The notes beneath the pieces were generated by a model. That model did no database searches and was not told where the DNA came from. It was given only the letters and a program-made list of their open reading frames with translations. Below are positions 1 through 11,276 of a DNA stretch of 64,000 nucleotides, piece by piece (the stretch's first letter is position 1; each line of letters begins with the position of its first letter). The stretch is from Streptomyces pacificus (GTDB lineage Bacteria > Actinomycetota > Actinomycetes > Streptomycetales > Streptomycetaceae), in assembly GCF_011766325.1 (NCBI RefSeq), contig NZ_BLLG01000004.1, forward strand, positions 1-64,000. The letters run 5' to 3'. The position numbers and the translations under genes are program-made.

Positions 1-295
1 GCGCTTCCCTTCGGTGTTTCCAACCCTACCAGATCCGATTTCCGTACCGTTCCCGGTCCGAAATCCATTTCCGATGGCCGTTGGAGGGCCTTTCACCTTT
101 CGATCGCCTCGCGGCAACCTTTCGGCGGTCCCGACTTTATCAGAGATTCCGAGTCGGATTTCCGCGCCGCTGGGGAAGCCATTCACACGCACACCGGCGT
201 ATCGGGGATCCCTCGGGCGGAGACGCCAAGGTACTGGAGCGGGGTGATCCGATGCAAATCGGGGGCCACCCCGCTCCGGTGGGGCCGACGAACCG
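1..295 (-). promoter_or_regulatory. Probable rRNA operon promoter/leader region (operon lies off the left edge)
   Basis: No protein gene fits here. On the minus strand the stretch ends with a segment (7-20, GAAACACCGAAGGG, continuing to position 1) that I recognise from the leaders of streptomycete rRNA operons. Two similar modules are visible. Each has a CGGAAATC-type motif (32-44 and 151-164), then a -10-like hexamer (TAGGGT at 23-28; TAAAGT at 134-139), then a G-A-C-CCGAA-GG block (7-20; 118-131). Tandem promoters are known for Streptomyces rrn operons. The 16S gene itself is not in the window, so the call is inference from recognition of the leader and from motif repetition. Confidence 0.7.
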
Positions 296-1981
296 TCAGA
301 CCTCCACGACCACCGGGAGGATCATCGGCCGGCGGCGGTAGGTGTCGGAGATCCACTTGCCCATCGCGCGGCGGATCAGCTGCTGAAGCTGGTGGGGCTC
401 GGCGACTCCGTCGGCGGCGGACTTCTGGACGGCTTCCTCGATCCTGGGGATCACCGCGTCGAAGGCGGCGTCCTCGATACCGGAGCCGCGGGAGTGGATG
501 TGCGGCCCGCCGACGATCTTGCCGCTCGTGGAGTCGACCACGACGAAGACCGAGATGATGCCTTCCTCCCCGAGGATGCGGCGGTCCTTCAGCGAGGCCT
601 CGGTGACGTCCCCGACCGAGAGGCCGTCCACGTAGACGTAGCCCGCCTGTACCTTGCCGCTGATCCTGGCCCGGCCCTCGACCAGGTCGACGACGACCCC
701 GTCCTCGGCGATCACGATGTGGTCCTTGGGAATGCCGGTCAGGGCTCCGAGTTCGGCGTTGGCCCGCAGATGGCGCCACTCGCCGTGGACCGGCATCAGG
801 TTCCTCGGCTTGCAGATGTTGTAGAAGTACAGCAGTTCGCCGGCCGAGGCGTGGCCCGAGACATGGACCTTGGCGTTGCCCTTGTGGACGACGTTCGCCC
901 CCCAGCGGCTCAGCCCGTTGATCACGCGGTAGACCGCGTTCTCGTTACCCGGGATCAGCGACGACGCGAGGATCACCGTGTCACCCTGCACGATCCGGAT
1001 CTGGTGGTCCCGGTTGGCCATGCGGGACAGCGCCGCCATCGGCTCGCCCTGGGATCCGGTACAGATCAGTACGACCTTGTCGTCGGGCAGGTCGTCGAGG
1101 GCCTTGACGTCCACGACGAGGCCGGACGGCACCCTGAGGTACCCGAGATCGCGGGCGATGCCCATGTTGCGGACCATGGACCGGCCCACGAAGGCGACCT
1201 TGCGGCCGTACTCGTGGGCTGCGTCCAGGATCTGCTGCACCCGGTGGATGTGGCTGGCGAAGCTGGCCACGATGATGCGCTTGCGGGCGTTGGCGAACAC
1301 CCCGCGCAGCACGTTCGAGATGTCCCGCTCCGCCGGTACGAAGCCGGGGACCTCGGCATTCGTGGAGTCGGACAGCAGGAGGTCGATACCCTCCTCGCTC
1401 AGGCGCGCGAACGCGTGCAGGTCCGTCAGGCGGCCGTCCATCGGGAGCTGGTCCATCTTGAAGTCGCCCGTGTGCACGGCCAGGCCCGCGGGGGTGCGGA
1501 TGGCGACCGCGAGCGCGTCCGGAATGGAGTGGTTGACCGCGATGAACTCGCAGTCGAAGGGGCCGACGTTCTCACGCCGCCCCTCCGCCACCTCCAGTGT
1601 GTACGGGCGGATGCGGTGCTCCTGGAGCTTGGCCTCGATCAGGGCGAGGGTCAGCTTGGAGCCGATCAGCGGGATGTCGGGCTTGAGGCGGAGCAGATAG
1701 GGCACCCCGCCGATGTGGTCTTCGTGGCCGTGCGTGAGAACGATCGCCTCGACGTCGTCGAGCCGGTCCACCAGGGTGGTGAAGTCCGGCAGGATCAGGT
1801 CGACACCCGGCTGCTCCTCCTCGGGGAAGAGCACGCCGCAGTCGACGATCAGGAGCCGGCCCCCGTACTCGAAGACGGTCATGTTGCGGCCGATCTCACC
1901 GAGGCCGCCGAGCGGTGTGACGCGCAGGCCGCCCTTGGGGAGCTTCGGCGGAGCGCCGAGTTCGGGATGCGGATGACTCAA
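296..1981 (-). CDS. rnj: Ribonuclease J (metallo-beta-lactamase/beta-CASP RNase)
   Basis: A 561-residue 5'-exo/endoribonuclease of the RNase J family, which processes and decays mRNA and rRNA in the cytoplasm. The N-terminal metallo-beta-lactamase domain carries the zinc motif HGHEDH at residues 84-89. The beta-CASP region follows, and the C-terminal domain ends near VVVEV. The open frame reaches 2038, but I place the start at the TTG at 1981, preceded by a GAGGAG site. This gives the usual N-terminus (SHPHPELG...) and the family's usual length. It lies downstream of dapA with a 139-nt gap holding a 14-bp repeat. In Streptomyces this enzyme is required for normal sporulation and antibiotic production (established for the family, not shown here). 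Confidence 0.95.
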   Translation of the reverse strand: MSHPHPELGAPPKLPKGGLRVTPLGGLGEIGRNMTVFEYGGRLLIVDCGVLFPEEEQPGVDLILPDFTTLVDRLDDVEAIVLTHGHEDHIGGVPYLLRLKPDIPLIGSKLTLALIEAKLQEHRIRPYTLEVAEGRRENVGPFDCEFIAVNHSIPDALAVAIRTPAGLAVHTGDFKMDQLPMDGRLTDLHAFARLSEEGIDLLLSDSTNAEVPGFVPAERDISNVLRGVFANARKRIIVASFASHIHRVQQILDAAHEYGRKVAFVGRSMVRNMGIARDLGYLRVPSGLVVDVKALDDLPDDKVVLICTGSQGEPMAALSRMANRDHQIRIVQGDTVILASSLIPGNENAVYRVINGLSRWGANVVHKGNAKVHVSGHASAGELLYFYNICKPRNLMPVHGEWRHLRANAELGALTGIPKDHIVIAEDGVVVDLVEGRARISGKVQAGYVYVDGLSVGDVTEASLKDRRILGEEGIISVFVVVDSTSGKIVGGPHIHSRGSGIEDAAFDAVIPRIEEAVQKSAADGVAEPHQLQQLIRRAMGKWISDTYRRRPMILPVVVEV

Positions 1982-2072
1982 AAGACTCTCCTCACTCCAC
2001 GCGCCACGTACCGCCTGGGCACGTGGCGCGCATGACATTCGTGCACTTGCTGTTGTCGTCCGGTCGTTCGTC

Positions 2073-2112
2073 TTCAGTTGAACGTGTTCAGCCGAACGTA
2101 TTCAGTTGTGAA
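2073..2112. repeat. 14-bp tandem repeat between dapA and rnj
   Basis: Three adjacent 14-bp units begin TTCAG (2073-2086, 2087-2100, 2101-2114, the last degenerate). The first two share TTCAG..GAACGT. They sit in the gap just upstream of the rnj start on the minus strand, where a promoter or operator would be expected. Confidence 0.6.
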
Positions 2113-2120
2113 GTCCGTGG

Positions 2121-3020
2121 TCACAGCTGTACGCCGCCGGCCGCGAGATCGGTCTTCAGCTGGGCGGTCTCGGCCTCGCTGAGCTCGACGAGCGGGAGCC
2201 GGAGCGGGCCCGCGGGCAGTCCCTGGAGGGCGAGCGCGGCCTTGCTGGTGATGACGCCCTGGGTGCGGAACATGCCGGTGAAGACCGGGAGCAGCTTCTG
2301 GTGGATCTCGGTGGCCTTCTGCACGTCGCCCGCGGTGTGGGCGTCGACCAGGGCACGGAGCTCCGGGGTGACGACATGGCCGACCACCGAGACGAAGCCG
2401 ACGGCACCCACGGACAGCAGCGGCAGGTTGAGCATGTCGTCGCCCGAGTACCAGGCGAGCCCGCTGCGGGCGATCGCCCAGCTCGCACGGCCGAAGTCGC
2501 CCTTGGCGTCCTTGTTGGCGACGATCCGCGGGTGGGCCGCGAGGCGCACGATGGTCTCGGTGTCGATCGGGACGCCGCTGCGACCGGGGATGTCGTACAG
2601 CATCACCGGCAGTCCGGTGCTGTCGGCGATGGCCGTGAAGTGGCGGTGCAGGCCCTCCTGCGGGGGCTTGTTGTAGTACGGGGTGACGGCCAGCAGGCCG
2701 TGCGCGCCTGCGCGCTCGGCGGCACGTGCCAGCTCGACGCTGTGGCGGGTGTCGTTGGTCCCGATCCCCGCGACCACGTGCGCCCGGTCGCCCACGGCCT
2801 CCAGGACGGCACGGAGGAGCTGGTCCTTCTCCTCGTTGCCGGTGGTCGGGGACTCACCGGTGGTGCCGTTGACGACGAGGCCGTCGTTGCCTGCCTCCAC
2901 CAGATGGGTGGCGAGCCGCTGCGCGCCTTCGAGGTCGAGCGCGCCGTCCGCCGTGAACGGCGTGACCATGGCGGTGAGGACCCGCCCGAAGGGGGTCTGC
3001 GGAGTCGAGATCGGTGCCAT
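2121..3020 (-). CDS. dapA: 4-hydroxy-tetrahydrodipicolinate synthase
   Basis: Condenses pyruvate with aspartate semialdehyde, the first committed step of lysine/diaminopimelate synthesis. The 299-residue TIM barrel carries the pyruvate-binding GTTGE motif (residues 52-56), the catalytic tyrosine Y142 in LYDIPGR and the Schiff-base lysine K170 in NKDAKGD. The open frame continues far upstream, but homologues start at MAPISTPQTPFG, so the ATG at 3020 is chosen. It lies between thyX and rnj on the same strand. dapB, a later step in the same pathway, is 2.8 kb away on the same strand, and thyX lies in between. Confidence 0.96.
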   Translation of the reverse strand: MAPISTPQTPFGRVLTAMVTPFTADGALDLEGAQRLATHLVEAGNDGLVVNGTTGESPTTGNEEKDQLLRAVLEAVGDRAHVVAGIGTNDTRHSVELARAAERAGAHGLLAVTPYYNKPPQEGLHRHFTAIADSTGLPVMLYDIPGRSGVPIDTETIVRLAAHPRIVANKDAKGDFGRASWAIARSGLAWYSGDDMLNLPLLSVGAVGFVSVVGHVVTPELRALVDAHTAGDVQKATEIHQKLLPVFTGMFRTQGVITSKAALALQGLPAGPLRLPLVELSEAETAQLKTDLAAGGVQL

Positions 3021-3089
3021 GGGTAACACGCTACTCGCTGCTCTGTGCGGAGGGCCCCTTCGGGGGACGTGACCTATCCCTGTCCATGG

Positions 3090-3133
3090 GAGCCCGGCAC
3101 TGCCTGCTCGGGGGTTCACGCAGTGCCGGGCTC
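3090..3133 (-). terminator. Hairpin terminator between thyX and dapA
   Basis: A perfect 14-bp inverted repeat (GAGCCCGGCACTGC, 3090-3103, pairing with 3120-3133) with a 16-nt loop lies 75 nt after the thyX stop. It has no T run on the minus strand, as is common in Streptomyces. It separates thyX from dapA. Confidence 0.75.
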
Positions 3134-3208
3134 GTTTGATCAGCCTAGATGAACTTCTCGAAACACCGCAATACGGACACCGGGTACGGCCGGCCGCACC
3201 TCCGCGCC

Positions 3209-3946
3209 CTACGGGGCCACCCGGCCGTTGGCATTGAAGGCCTGGTGGGTCAGCGGCATCAGCCCGGCCCAGTGCTCCTCCATCTTCTCGCCGACCATCT
3301 CGATCTCCCGCTGCGGGAAGGACGGGACCCTGGCCAGTTCGTGCTGGGTGCGCAGGCCCAGGAAGTGCATCAGCGAGCGGGCGTTGCAGGTCGCGTACAT
3401 CGACGAGTACAGGCCGACGGGCAGGACCGAGCGGGCGACCTCGCGGGCCACCCCGGCGTCGAGCATCTCCTGGTAGGCCTCGTAGGCGTGGCGGTAGGAG
3501 TCCTCCATCACCCGTCCGGTCAGCTCCTGCTGGGCCTGGGTACCCTCCGTGAACACGTACTTGCCCGGGCGGCCCTCCTGCACGAGCCTGCGAGACTCGT
3601 CCGGGACGTAGAAGACCGGCTGGAGCTCCCGGTACCGGCCGGACTCCTCGTTGTAGGACCAGCCGACCCGGTGGCGCATGAACTCGCGGAAGACGAAGAT
3701 CGGGGCGTTGATGAAGAAGGTCATCGAGTTGTGCTCGAAGGGACTGCCGTGGCGGTCCCGCATCAGGTAGTTGATCAGTCCTTTCGACCGCTCCGGGTCC
3801 TTGGCGAGTTCGTCCAGCGACTGCTCGCCCGCGGTGGAGACCCGGGCCGCCCACAGCACGTCGGAGTCGCCGGCGGTGTGCTTCACGAGTTCGACGGTGA
3901 CATCGCTGCGGAGGCTGGGCTTGATGTCGTCGGGGTTCCGGGTCAC
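3209..3946 (-). CDS. thyX: Flavin-dependent thymidylate synthase
   Basis: Makes dTMP from dUMP using FAD, NADPH and methylene-tetrahydrofolate. The 245-residue protein carries the ThyX signature RHRx(8)S (RHRVGWSYNEES), followed by GRYREL, and the dUMP-site region RSLMHFLGLR near the C-terminus. The frame is open to 4069, but the GTG at 3946 (MTRNPDDIKPS) fits the family N-terminus and length, with a GAAGGA site about ten bases upstream. Its upstream region is shared with the divergent gene at 4140, and a perfect palindrome lies in that region. This assignment is secure; the start is probable. Confidence 0.94.
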   Translation of the reverse strand: MTRNPDDIKPSLRSDVTVELVKHTAGDSDVLWAARVSTAGEQSLDELAKDPERSKGLINYLMRDRHGSPFEHNSMTFFINAPIFVFREFMRHRVGWSYNEESGRYRELQPVFYVPDESRRLVQEGRPGKYVFTEGTQAQQELTGRVMEDSYRHAYEAYQEMLDAGVAREVARSVLPVGLYSSMYATCNARSLMHFLGLRTQHELARVPSFPQREIEMVGEKMEEHWAGLMPLTHQAFNANGRVAP

Positions 3947-4057
3947 CGGCGGGGGTCCTTCCAGTCTGCGTCGCTCGGGCGGGGTCCATTCTCCAACGCT
4001 CGCCCGCTTCAACGACCGGCGGGGCACACCGTCCCGGTTTCCCTCTCCGGATTCGCT

Positions 4058-4076
4058 GGATTCGGGCACCGAATCC
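4058..4076. promoter_or_regulatory. Palindrome in the thyX / small membrane gene divergent region
   Basis: GGATTCGG (4058-4065) and CCGAATCC (4069-4076) form a perfect inverted repeat around GCA. A further GGATTCG copy lies just upstream (4049-4055). Its place between two divergent starts suggests an operator, but no known regulator consensus was recognised. Confidence 0.4.
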
Positions 4077-4139
4077 CGGTGATGCGCGTCTCTACCGGTA
4101 GCAGCGTTTCATCTCACACGCCCCGAGGAGGCCCGCACC

Positions 4140-4379
4140 ATGTTCCGCCGGCGAGAAGCCGTTCCGTTCGCGTTCGTCGCCGAGGCCGACCGGTTCCGCA
4201 GCAATGTCGGGCCCCCGCCCCGGCAGCGGCCCAGTGCATCCCAGCTGGCCGGCCGTACGCTGATCGGCCTGACCGTGACGGCCGGTCTGGTGGGGTCACT
4301 GCTCCTCGGGCTGCCGGCGCTGGAGGCCCCGGTCTCGCCCAAGGCTCCGAGTCAGGCGCAGGAGTCCGAGGAGCGCTGA
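4140..4379 (+). CDS. Small single-pass membrane protein, unknown function
   Basis: A 79-residue protein with a basic N-terminus (MFRRREAVPFAF), a proline-rich stretch (GPPPRQRP) and one hydrophobic segment at about residues 37-60 (GRTLIGLTVTAGLVGSLLLG), ending in a short charged tail (SQAQESEER). A strong GAGGAGG site lies at a good distance before the ATG. It is divergent from thyX and 126 nt upstream of another membrane protein gene on the same strand. A gene like this sits at the same place in other Streptomyces as far as I recall. No function can be given. Confidence 0.75.
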   Translation: MFRRREAVPFAFVAEADRFRSNVGPPPRQRPSASQLAGRTLIGLTVTAGLVGSLLLGLPALEAPVSPKAPSQAQESEER

Positions 4380-4505
4380 CCTGACTCCGCCCCCGGCCGG
4401 TGGACACGCGGGCGCCCCCACGGCCCCCTGGTGTGGCTGGCCGGCGGTCGCCTCGGTAGCCTCACCGGTCACAACCCCCGACGTGGTGACGAGTGAGGAC
4501 CAGCC

Positions 4506-5057
4506 GTGCCCCTGCCCTTTCTGACGGCGGACCGCGCCTTTGACGCCGCGGACGACGATGCCGCTCTGCCGTTCGACGACCGTGATCTGTGGCGGCGCCC
4601 GTACCGGCCGGGCCCCTGGCGGGTAGGTGGGGCGGCACTGCTTCTGCTGCTGGCCTCGTTCGTCCTGATCGCGGCCATGGTCATCGCCTTCGCCGGGGCC
4701 CCGGCCGGCGCGGCCGGCTGCCTCGGCGTCGCCGCGCTGCTCCTCTGCGGGGCGCTGCGGATCCTGCGCATGGGCACCTGGGTGAGCCGGCACGGGCTGC
4801 GGCATGTGGCGCTGCTGTCGACCACCACCCTGCCGTGGGCGAAGGTGAACGCCCTGCGGACCGCGCAGCAGCCGGTGCGGTGGCTCGGGCTGCCGCGGAC
4901 GGTCCAGGGGCAGGCGCTGGTCCTCGTTCGCGACGGTGGGCAACCCCTCACCCTGCTCACCGACCACAACGGGGACTTCCTGTCACGTGTCGAGGCGTTC
5001 GACCGCGCGGCGGACGCCATCGAGGCATGGGGCGCGGAGTACGGCACACAGCGCTGA
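4506..5057 (+). CDS. Membrane protein with PH-like domain
   Basis: A 183-residue protein starting with GTG at 4506 (GTGAGGA upstream). After an acidic N-terminus (DAADDDAALPFDDRD) come two closely spaced membrane helices, about residues 38-62 and 66-85. A soluble C-terminal domain follows, with a strand pattern like bacterial PH domains (MGTWVSRHGLRHVALLSTTTL, then LPWAKVNALRTAQQP, then a basic loop). Proteins of this build occur widely in actinobacteria without assigned function. It converges on the gene ending at 5386, with a strong hairpin just past its stop. Confidence 0.75.
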   Translation: MPLPFLTADRAFDAADDDAALPFDDRDLWRRPYRPGPWRVGGAALLLLLASFVLIAAMVIAFAGAPAGAAGCLGVAALLLCGALRILRMGTWVSRHGLRHVALLSTTTLPWAKVNALRTAQQPVRWLGLPRTVQGQALVLVRDGGQPLTLLTDHNGDFLSRVEAFDRAADAIEAWGAEYGTQR

Positions 5058-5385
5058 GCCCGACTCGGCCGGAGTTCGGCCGGGCTCGGGTGCCCGGCCC
5101 CGGGCACCCGACCCCGGCCCCTTCGTATCCCGCCCGGACGACGGGCACGGCAGGCCCGGGGGCGCGGCCACGACGACCCGCGGGGTACGACGGCGCCCGG
5201 ATCCGCGCGGCCCGGACGGGTACCGCACCGGGGCCGTCGCCAGGGGCCGGAGAACACACCCCGCAGGGCCCTGCGGCGCGCCGGACGCCCCGGGAGAAGG
5301 GGCCGACCCCCGGAAGCCGCCCCCACACGACGGCCCCCGGCATGGGACGGCAGGAGACGGCGCATGGCCGCGCCGGGAAGGCGCG
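5058..5385. other. Convergent intergenic gap with one hairpin
   Basis: 328 bases between convergent stops. Apart from the hairpin at 5086-5111 I see no gene, promoter or repeat worth naming. Open frames across it lack ribosome sites and carry no recognisable protein. Confidence 0.6.
5086..5111. terminator. Bidirectional hairpin terminator
   Basis: TCGGGTGCCCGG (5086-5097) pairs perfectly with 5100-5111. It stands 29 nt after the stop of the PH-like protein gene and lies between convergent genes, so it can serve both. Confidence 0.7.
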
Positions 5386-5838
5386 TCAGGCCGAGGGCGG
5401 CCTTCCGCCGTGGAGTGCGATCGCACGCTGCATCGCCTTGCGGGCGCGCGGGGTGTCCCGGGCGTCGTGGTAGGCGACCGCGAGCCGGAACCAGCATCGC
5501 CAGTCCTCAGGCGAGGCCTCGGTCTCCGCCCGGCGCTCGGCGAAGACGGCGTCCGCGGAGTCGCGGTCGATGCGACCGCCCGGCGTACGGACCAGTTCGT
5601 CCGCGGGCAGTCCCCCCTCGGCGTCCAGCTCCGCCGCCAGGGCGTTCGCCTGCCGGACGAAGCGGGTGTTCTTCCACAGGAACCACAGACCGATCACCGG
5701 AAGGACCAGGACCGACGCTCCGAAGGCCACCGTGAGCAGGGTGCCCTGCTCGATGAGCAGCACCCCCCGGCTGCCGACCAGGACGATGTACACGACCAGG
5801 ACGGCGGCGGTGACGAAGTAGGAGATCTTGGCGCGCAC
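5386..5838 (-). CDS. Membrane-anchored TPR-like protein, unknown function
   Basis: A 150-residue protein starting with GTG at 5838 (MRAKISYFVTAA). Two N-terminal membrane helices (about residues 7-25 and 35-54) precede a soluble domain whose end reads like a single tetratricopeptide repeat (DWRCWFRLAVAYHDARDTPR, then ARKAMQRAIALH). The start lies 9 nt after the dapB stop, so it is probably the last gene of the pnp-pepR-dapB transcription unit. A similar gene follows dapB in other Streptomyces as I recall. Function is unknown. Confidence 0.78.
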   Translation of the reverse strand: MRAKISYFVTAAVLVVYIVLVGSRGVLLIEQGTLLTVAFGASVLVLPVIGLWFLWKNTRFVRQANALAAELDAEGGLPADELVRTPGGRIDRDSADAVFAERRAETEASPEDWRCWFRLAVAYHDARDTPRARKAMQRAIALHGGRPPSA

Positions 5839-5847
5839 CGGGGGTCC

Positions 5848-8067
<2,220 letters not shown>

Positions 8068-8071
<4 letters not shown>

Positions 8072-10293
8072 TTGTCGGCGTCGTCCTTCTTCTCGCCGTC
8101 GTCGGCGCCGTCCTCGTCCGCGACCACGGGGATGAGGGACAGCTTGCCGCGCTGGTCGATCTCGGCGATCTCGACCTGGACCTTGGCGCCGACCGCGAGC
8201 ACGTCCTCGACGTTCTCCACGCGCTTGCCGCCGGCGAGCTTGCGGATCTGCGAGATGTGCAGCAGGCCGTCCTTGCCCGGGAGCAGGGAGACGAACGCGC
8301 CGAAGGTGGTGGTCTTGACGACCGTGCCCAGGTAGCGCTCGCCGACCTCCGGCATGGTCGGGTTGGCGATGCCGTTGATCGTGGCGCGGGCGGCCTCGGC
8401 GGCCGGGCCGTCGGCGGCACCGATGTAGATGGTGCCGTCGTCCTCGATGGTGATCTCGGCGCCGGTGTCCTCCTGGATCTGGTTGATCATCTTGCCCTTG
8501 GGGCCGATGACCTCGCCGATCTTGTCCACGGGGATCTTGACGGTGATGATCCGGGGGGCGTTCGGGGACATCTCGTCCGGGGTGTCGATCGCCTCCATCA
8601 TCACGTCGAGGATGTGCAGGCGCGCGTCGCGGGCCTGCTTGAGGGCCGCGGCCAGGACGGAGGCGGGGATGCCGTCCAGCTTGGTGTCGAGCTGGAGGGC
8701 GGTGACGAACTCCTTGGTGCCGGCGACCTTGAAGTCCATGTCGCCGAAGGCGTCCTCCGCACCGAGGATGTCGGTGAGGGCGACGTAGTGCGTCTGGCCG
8801 TCGATCTCCTGGGAGATCAGGCCCATGGCGATGCCGGCGACCGGGGCCTTCAGCGGCACACCGGCGTTCAGCAGCGACATGGTGGAGGCGCAGACGGAGC
8901 CCATGGACGTCGAGCCGTTGGAGCCGAGGGCCTCGGACACCTGGCGGATCGCGTACGGGAACTCCTCGCGGCTCGGGAGCACCGGCACGATGGCGCGCTC
9001 GGCGAGGGCGCCGTGGCCGATCTCGCGGCGCTTCGGGGAGCCGACGCGGCCCGTCTCGCCGACGGAGTACGGCGGGAAGTTGTAGTTGTGCATATAGCGC
9101 TTGCGGGTCACCGGGGAAAGGGTGTCCAGCTGCTGCTCCATGCGGAGCATGTTGAGGGTGGTGACGCCCAGGATCTGGGTCTCACCGCGCTCGAACAGGG
9201 CCGAGCCGTGCACCCGCGGGATGGCCTCGACCTCGGCGGCGAGCGTGCGGATGTCCGTGACACCGCGGCCGTCGATGCGCTTCTTCTCCTTGATGACGCG
9301 CGCCCGGACCAGCGACTTGGTCAGCGAGCGGTACGCGGCGGAGATCTCCTTCTCGCGGCCCTCGAACTCCGGCAGGAGCTTCTCGGCGGCGAGCGCCTTG
9401 ACCCGGTCCAGCTCGGCCTCGCGCTCCTGCTTGCCCGCGATGGTGAGCGCCTGGGTGAGCTCGCTCCTGACCGCTGCGGTGAGGGCTTCCAGGACGTCGT
9501 CCTGGTACTCGAGGAAGACCGGGAACTCACCCGTCGGCTTGGCGGCCTTCGCCGCCAGGTCCGCCTGGGCCTTGCACAGGACCTTGATGAAGGGCTTCGC
9601 GGCCTCGAGGCCGACGGCGACGACCTCCTCGGTCGGCGCCTCGGCGCCGCCCTTGACCAGCTCCACCGTCTTCTCGGTGGCCTCGGCCTCGACCATCATG
9701 ATCGCGACGTCGCCGTCCTCCAGGACGCGACCGGCGACCACCATGTCGAACACGGCGTTCTCCAGCTCCGAGTGGGTCGGGAAGGCGACCCACCGGCCGT
9801 CGATCAGTGCGACGCGGGTGCCGCCGATCGGGCCGGAGAAGGGCAGGCCGGCCAGCTGCGTGGAGCAGGAGGCGGCGTTGATGGCGACCACGTCGTACAG
9901 GTGGTCGGGGTTGAGCGCCATGATCGTCTCGACGATCTGGATCTCGTTGCGCAGGCCCTTCCTGAAGGAGGGGCGCAGTGGCCGGTCGATCAGGCGGCAG
10001 GTCAGGATCGCGTCCTCGGACGGCCGGCCCTCGCGGCGGAAGAAGGAGCCCGGGATCTTGCCCGCTGCGTACATCCGCTCCTCGACGTCGACCGTCAGGG
10101 GGAAGAAGTCCAGCTGGTCCTTGGGGTTCTTGGACGCGGTGGTGGCCGACAGCACCATGGTGTCGTCGTCCAGGTACGCGACGGCGGAGCCGGCGGCCTG
10201 CTTGGCCAGGCGGCCCGTCTCGAAGCGGATGGTGCGGGTGCCGAAGGAGCCGTTGTCGATGACGGCTTCGGCGTAGTGGGTCTCGTTCTCCAC
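8068..10293 (-). CDS. pnp: Polyribonucleotide nucleotidyltransferase (PNPase, GpsI)
   Basis: A phosphorolytic 3'-5' exoribonuclease and poly(A)-adding enzyme; in Streptomyces it is the main polyadenylating activity. The 741-residue protein has two RNase PH domains (the second with [14 protein letters not shown]), a KH domain ([20 protein letters not shown]) and an S1 domain ([19 protein letters not shown]), then an acidic tail ([16 protein letters not shown]). The GTG start at 10293 has a GAGGAGA site. It is downstream of rpsO, from which it is separated by a hairpin at 10530-10562. In S. coelicolor this spacer is processed by RNase III (established there). Confidence 0.97.
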
Positions 10294-10529
10294 CAGCGAT
10301 ATCTCCTCGTCTGCGTCCTCCGGCCCGTGTGGCGGGAGGACGGTTGCGGAGAAGCGCGCCTTGCGTGCGGACCGGTCTTCGATCGAAGCACCCGGTCGTC
10401 TGGCTTCCGGGGGCCACTACCGAGGACCGGCGGCGGAGGGGCGCTCCTCCTCGTTCTGTGTTCCGTTTTCGGTACGGCGTTGTGCGACCAGACTACAAAG
10501 CGCCGGTGACACTCCGCACGTACGGCGAA

Positions 10530-10562
10530 GGGAGCGGCCCCCTGGAAGTGGGAACCGCTCCC
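10530..10562 (-). terminator. rpsO-pnp intergenic hairpin
   Basis: GGGAGCGG (10530-10537) pairs with CCGCTCCC (10555-10562), 11 nt after the rpsO stop. In S. coelicolor the equivalent hairpin is an RNase III cleavage site and partial terminator controlling readthrough into pnp; the same role is inferred here. Confidence 0.75.
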
Positions 10563-10573
10563 CTCACGGCGTC

Positions 10574-10861
10574 CTACCTGGCGCCCGCGGCACCGCGGCG
10601 GATGCCGAGGCGCTCGACCAGCGTACGGAAGCGCTGGATGTCCTTCTTGGCCAGGTACTGCAGCAGCCGGCGGCGCTGGCCGACCAGGATCAGCAGACCA
10701 CGGCGGGAGTGGTGGTCGTGCTTGTGGGTCTTGAGGTGCTCGGTCAGGTCCGAGATACGGCGGGAGAGCAGCGCGACCTGGACCTCGGGGGAGCCGGTGT
10801 CGCCCTCCTTGGTGCCGAACTCGGACATGATCTGCTTCTTCGTGGCGGCGTCGAGAGACAC
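10574..10861 (-). CDS. rpsO: 30S ribosomal protein S15
   Basis: A 95-residue small-subunit protein that binds 16S rRNA. It shows the family core with [39 protein letters not shown] and LLQYLAKKD. The GTG start at 10861 has a GAGGAG site eight bases upstream. It forms the classical rpsO-pnp operon with the next gene. The usual length for bacteria is about 89 residues; the last residues (GAAGAR) are a short extra tail. Confidence 0.97.
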   Translation of the reverse strand: MSLDAATKKQIMSEFGTKEGDTGSPEVQVALLSRRISDLTEHLKTHKHDHHSRRGLLILVGQRRRLLQYLAKKDIQRFRTLVERLGIRRGAAGAR

Positions 10862-11276
10862 TCGGTACTCCTCATGGGTGTTTCGATGCGCCTGCGAGTG
10901 CCCCTGGTCTTGGTCTCAGGGGAGCTTCCGTGACTCGGAGGCGAAGGCTCGATGGGCGCTGCTCCCAGGACCCGCGGGGCCCCGGATGCGCGTACACAGA
11001 CGGCCGTCACACAGAGTACCAGCTCCCCGCAGCTGGTCACCGCGCCCGGTCGCGGACCCGGAGGGGAGCCCCCCGCGGGTCCGGTCCGCCGGCAGGGCCT
11101 GAGGGAAATCCCGTCGTCCCGTCGACCCGGTGGACCGGCGCGCGCCGTCGGATGCGGTGCGCCGCGGGCGGAGGGGCGTCCTCGTACGGGGTGCACGGGG
11201 TGATCCGGCGACGCGGCGAGGTGGCTGTCTCGTGTGCCCGCCGAGGATCGCGGGACAGGCCTGGGGTACCGGCGGG
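10862..11276. other. Gap between eccD and rpsO: candidate rpsO promoter and eccD terminator
   Basis: 415 bases without a gene. On the minus strand, GTGACC (11035-11040) and TACTCT (11013-11018) are spaced 16 nt and could be an rpsO promoter. The spacer is itself an inverted repeat (CCAGCT/AGCTGG, 11019-11036). Closer to eccD, CGGACCCG (11053-11060) pairs with CGGGTCCG (11076-11083), a possible eccD terminator. All three are low-confidence readings. Confidence 0.4.
11053..11083 (-). terminator. Possible eccD terminator hairpin
   Basis: An 8-bp perfect stem (CGGACCCG with CGGGTCCG) and 15-nt loop, about 190 nt after the eccD stop. It has no T run. Weak on its own, but it is the only good hairpin in the gap. 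Confidence 0.4.

Noticed and set aside
392..2035. Long plus-strand open frame opposite RNase J
   Set aside because: Asp/Val/His-rich shadow composition, no ribosome site, exactly antisense to a well-supported gene.
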